A stretch of DNA of 15,297 bases from the NCBI GenBank assembly GCA_020435885.1, contig JAGQYU010000267.1, forward strand, positions 1 to 15,297. The letters run 5' to 3'. Under the pieces are notes generated by a model that saw nothing but the letters and a program-made list of their open reading frames with translations, was not told the origin of the DNA and made no database searches. A program made the position numbers and the translations under genes. Each line of letters starts with the position of its first letter. The stretch's first letter is position 1. The DNA is from Flavobacteriaceae bacterium (GTDB lineage: Bacteria > Bacteroidota > Bacteroidia > Flavobacteriales > Flavobacteriaceae). This document shows positions 14,828 to 15,297 of this stretch, in pieces.

Positions 14828-15297
14828 ATGAACCGTAGAGAAACTATAAAATCATTATTATTGGGATCGGTTGCTGCCGGAATTGCTTTAAACGGATGTG
14901 CTCCAGACGGTTCAGCAACAAAAGAAGTAGCCGTACCTGAAACAGATCAACCCTTATATGGAAGAACAGAAAAGGAGAAGGAAAGAGATAAAAAACTACT
15001 ATCAGAAACGTTTTTTAATGAACATGAACTAGCAACCATAGCTGTGCTTTGTGATATTATTTTACCAAAAAATGATACTCATGGTTCAGCAACTGATGCA
15101 GGTGTGCCTGAATTCATTGAATTTATTGCCAAAGATATGCCATACCAACAAACGCCTATCAGAGGTGGGTTAATGTGGCTAGATAATTACTGTAACAAAA
15201 ATTATGGTAACGATTTTATGAATTGCACCAATGAACAACAATTGGAACTTTGTGATAAAATTGCCTATCCAGGCAAAACTTCGGAAGAATTATTACA
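14828..15297 (+). CDS. Gluconate 2-dehydrogenase subunit 3-like lipoprotein (partial, runs off the window)
   Basis: An open frame from the ATG at 14828 to the window edge, 156 complete codons and no stop. The N-terminus MNRRETIKSLLLGSVAAG has a twin-arginine motif (Arg3-Arg4), a hydrophobic stretch and a lipobox LNGC with Cys24 as the lipidation site. The mature part has FNEHELATIAVLCDIILPKNDT, GVPEFIEFIAKDM and GLMWLDNYCNKNYG, the pattern of the small subunit 3 family that accompanies GMC dehydrogenases. It is expected to anchor and export the catalytic subunit encoded 3 bp upstream. The C-terminal part is not visible. A cytochrome c subunit, if any, would lie beyond the window. Confidence 0.88.
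   Translation, partial: MNRRETIKSLLLGSVAAGIALNGCAPDGSATKEVAVPETDQPLYGRTEKEKERDKKLLSETFFNEHELATIAVLCDIILPKNDTHGSATDAGVPEFIEFIAKDMPYQQTPIRGGLMWLDNYCNKNYGNDFMNCTNEQQLELCDKIAYPGKTSEELL

Overview
The window looks like chromosomal DNA of a low-GC Bacteroidetes bacterium, most likely of the Flavobacteriia. Four signs point there. Start codons generally lack a Shine-Dalgarno sequence. The promoter before rpsF has the Bacteroidetes -7 box (TAnnTTTG form). Signal peptides end in the flavobacterial style (SFSQ). Several protein families are typical of the phylum: the agmatinase plus deoxyhypusine-synthase-like pair, the alternative GlmU-like nucleotidyltransferase, and the GMC oxidoreductase paired with a gluconate 2-dehydrogenase subunit 3-like lipoprotein. 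This assignment rests on sequence character only.

Layout. 1-2254 (+): an apparent polyamine-linked operon. It holds the C-terminus of a probable agmatinase, a deoxyhypusine synthase (DHS)-like enzyme, a small protein with a very acidic Asp/Glu tail, a second small acidic protein and a VOC-fold protein, and it ends in a strong hairpin terminator. 2272-3345 (-): an exported Tyr-rich protein with a basic low-complexity tail. 3487-5931 (+): primosomal helicase PriA with a TTG start. 5932-7524: an accessory-looking stretch with a small two-helix membrane protein, a secreted protein of unknown function, and a 434-bp gene-free gap that carries a decayed palindromic repeat. 7525-10511 (-): a fatty-acid-hydroxylase-type membrane di-iron enzyme and, upstream of it on the same strand, a large ATP-grasp plus NAD-dependent epimerase fusion protein. 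10664-11775 (+): ribosomal operon rpsF-rpsR-rplI with its own promoter, ending in a 16-bp hairpin terminator that also serves the convergent gene. 11829-13004 (-): GlmU-like sugar nucleotidyltransferase. 13106-15297 (+): a GMC-type FAD oxidoreductase with a predicted 3Fe-4S motif, followed 3 bp later by its probable Tat-exported lipoprotein partner, which runs off the window.

Most of this is core or well-known family content. The items most worth a second look are the ATP-grasp/SDR fusion, the DHS-like enzyme (catalytic lysine kept, eukaryotic-type His segment replaced) next to small acidic proteins, the tandem Tyr-Tyr repeats of the exported protein, and the unexplained 6.3-6.75 kb gap. I did not find a clear new multi-gene system such as a defence island, CRISPR array or phage.
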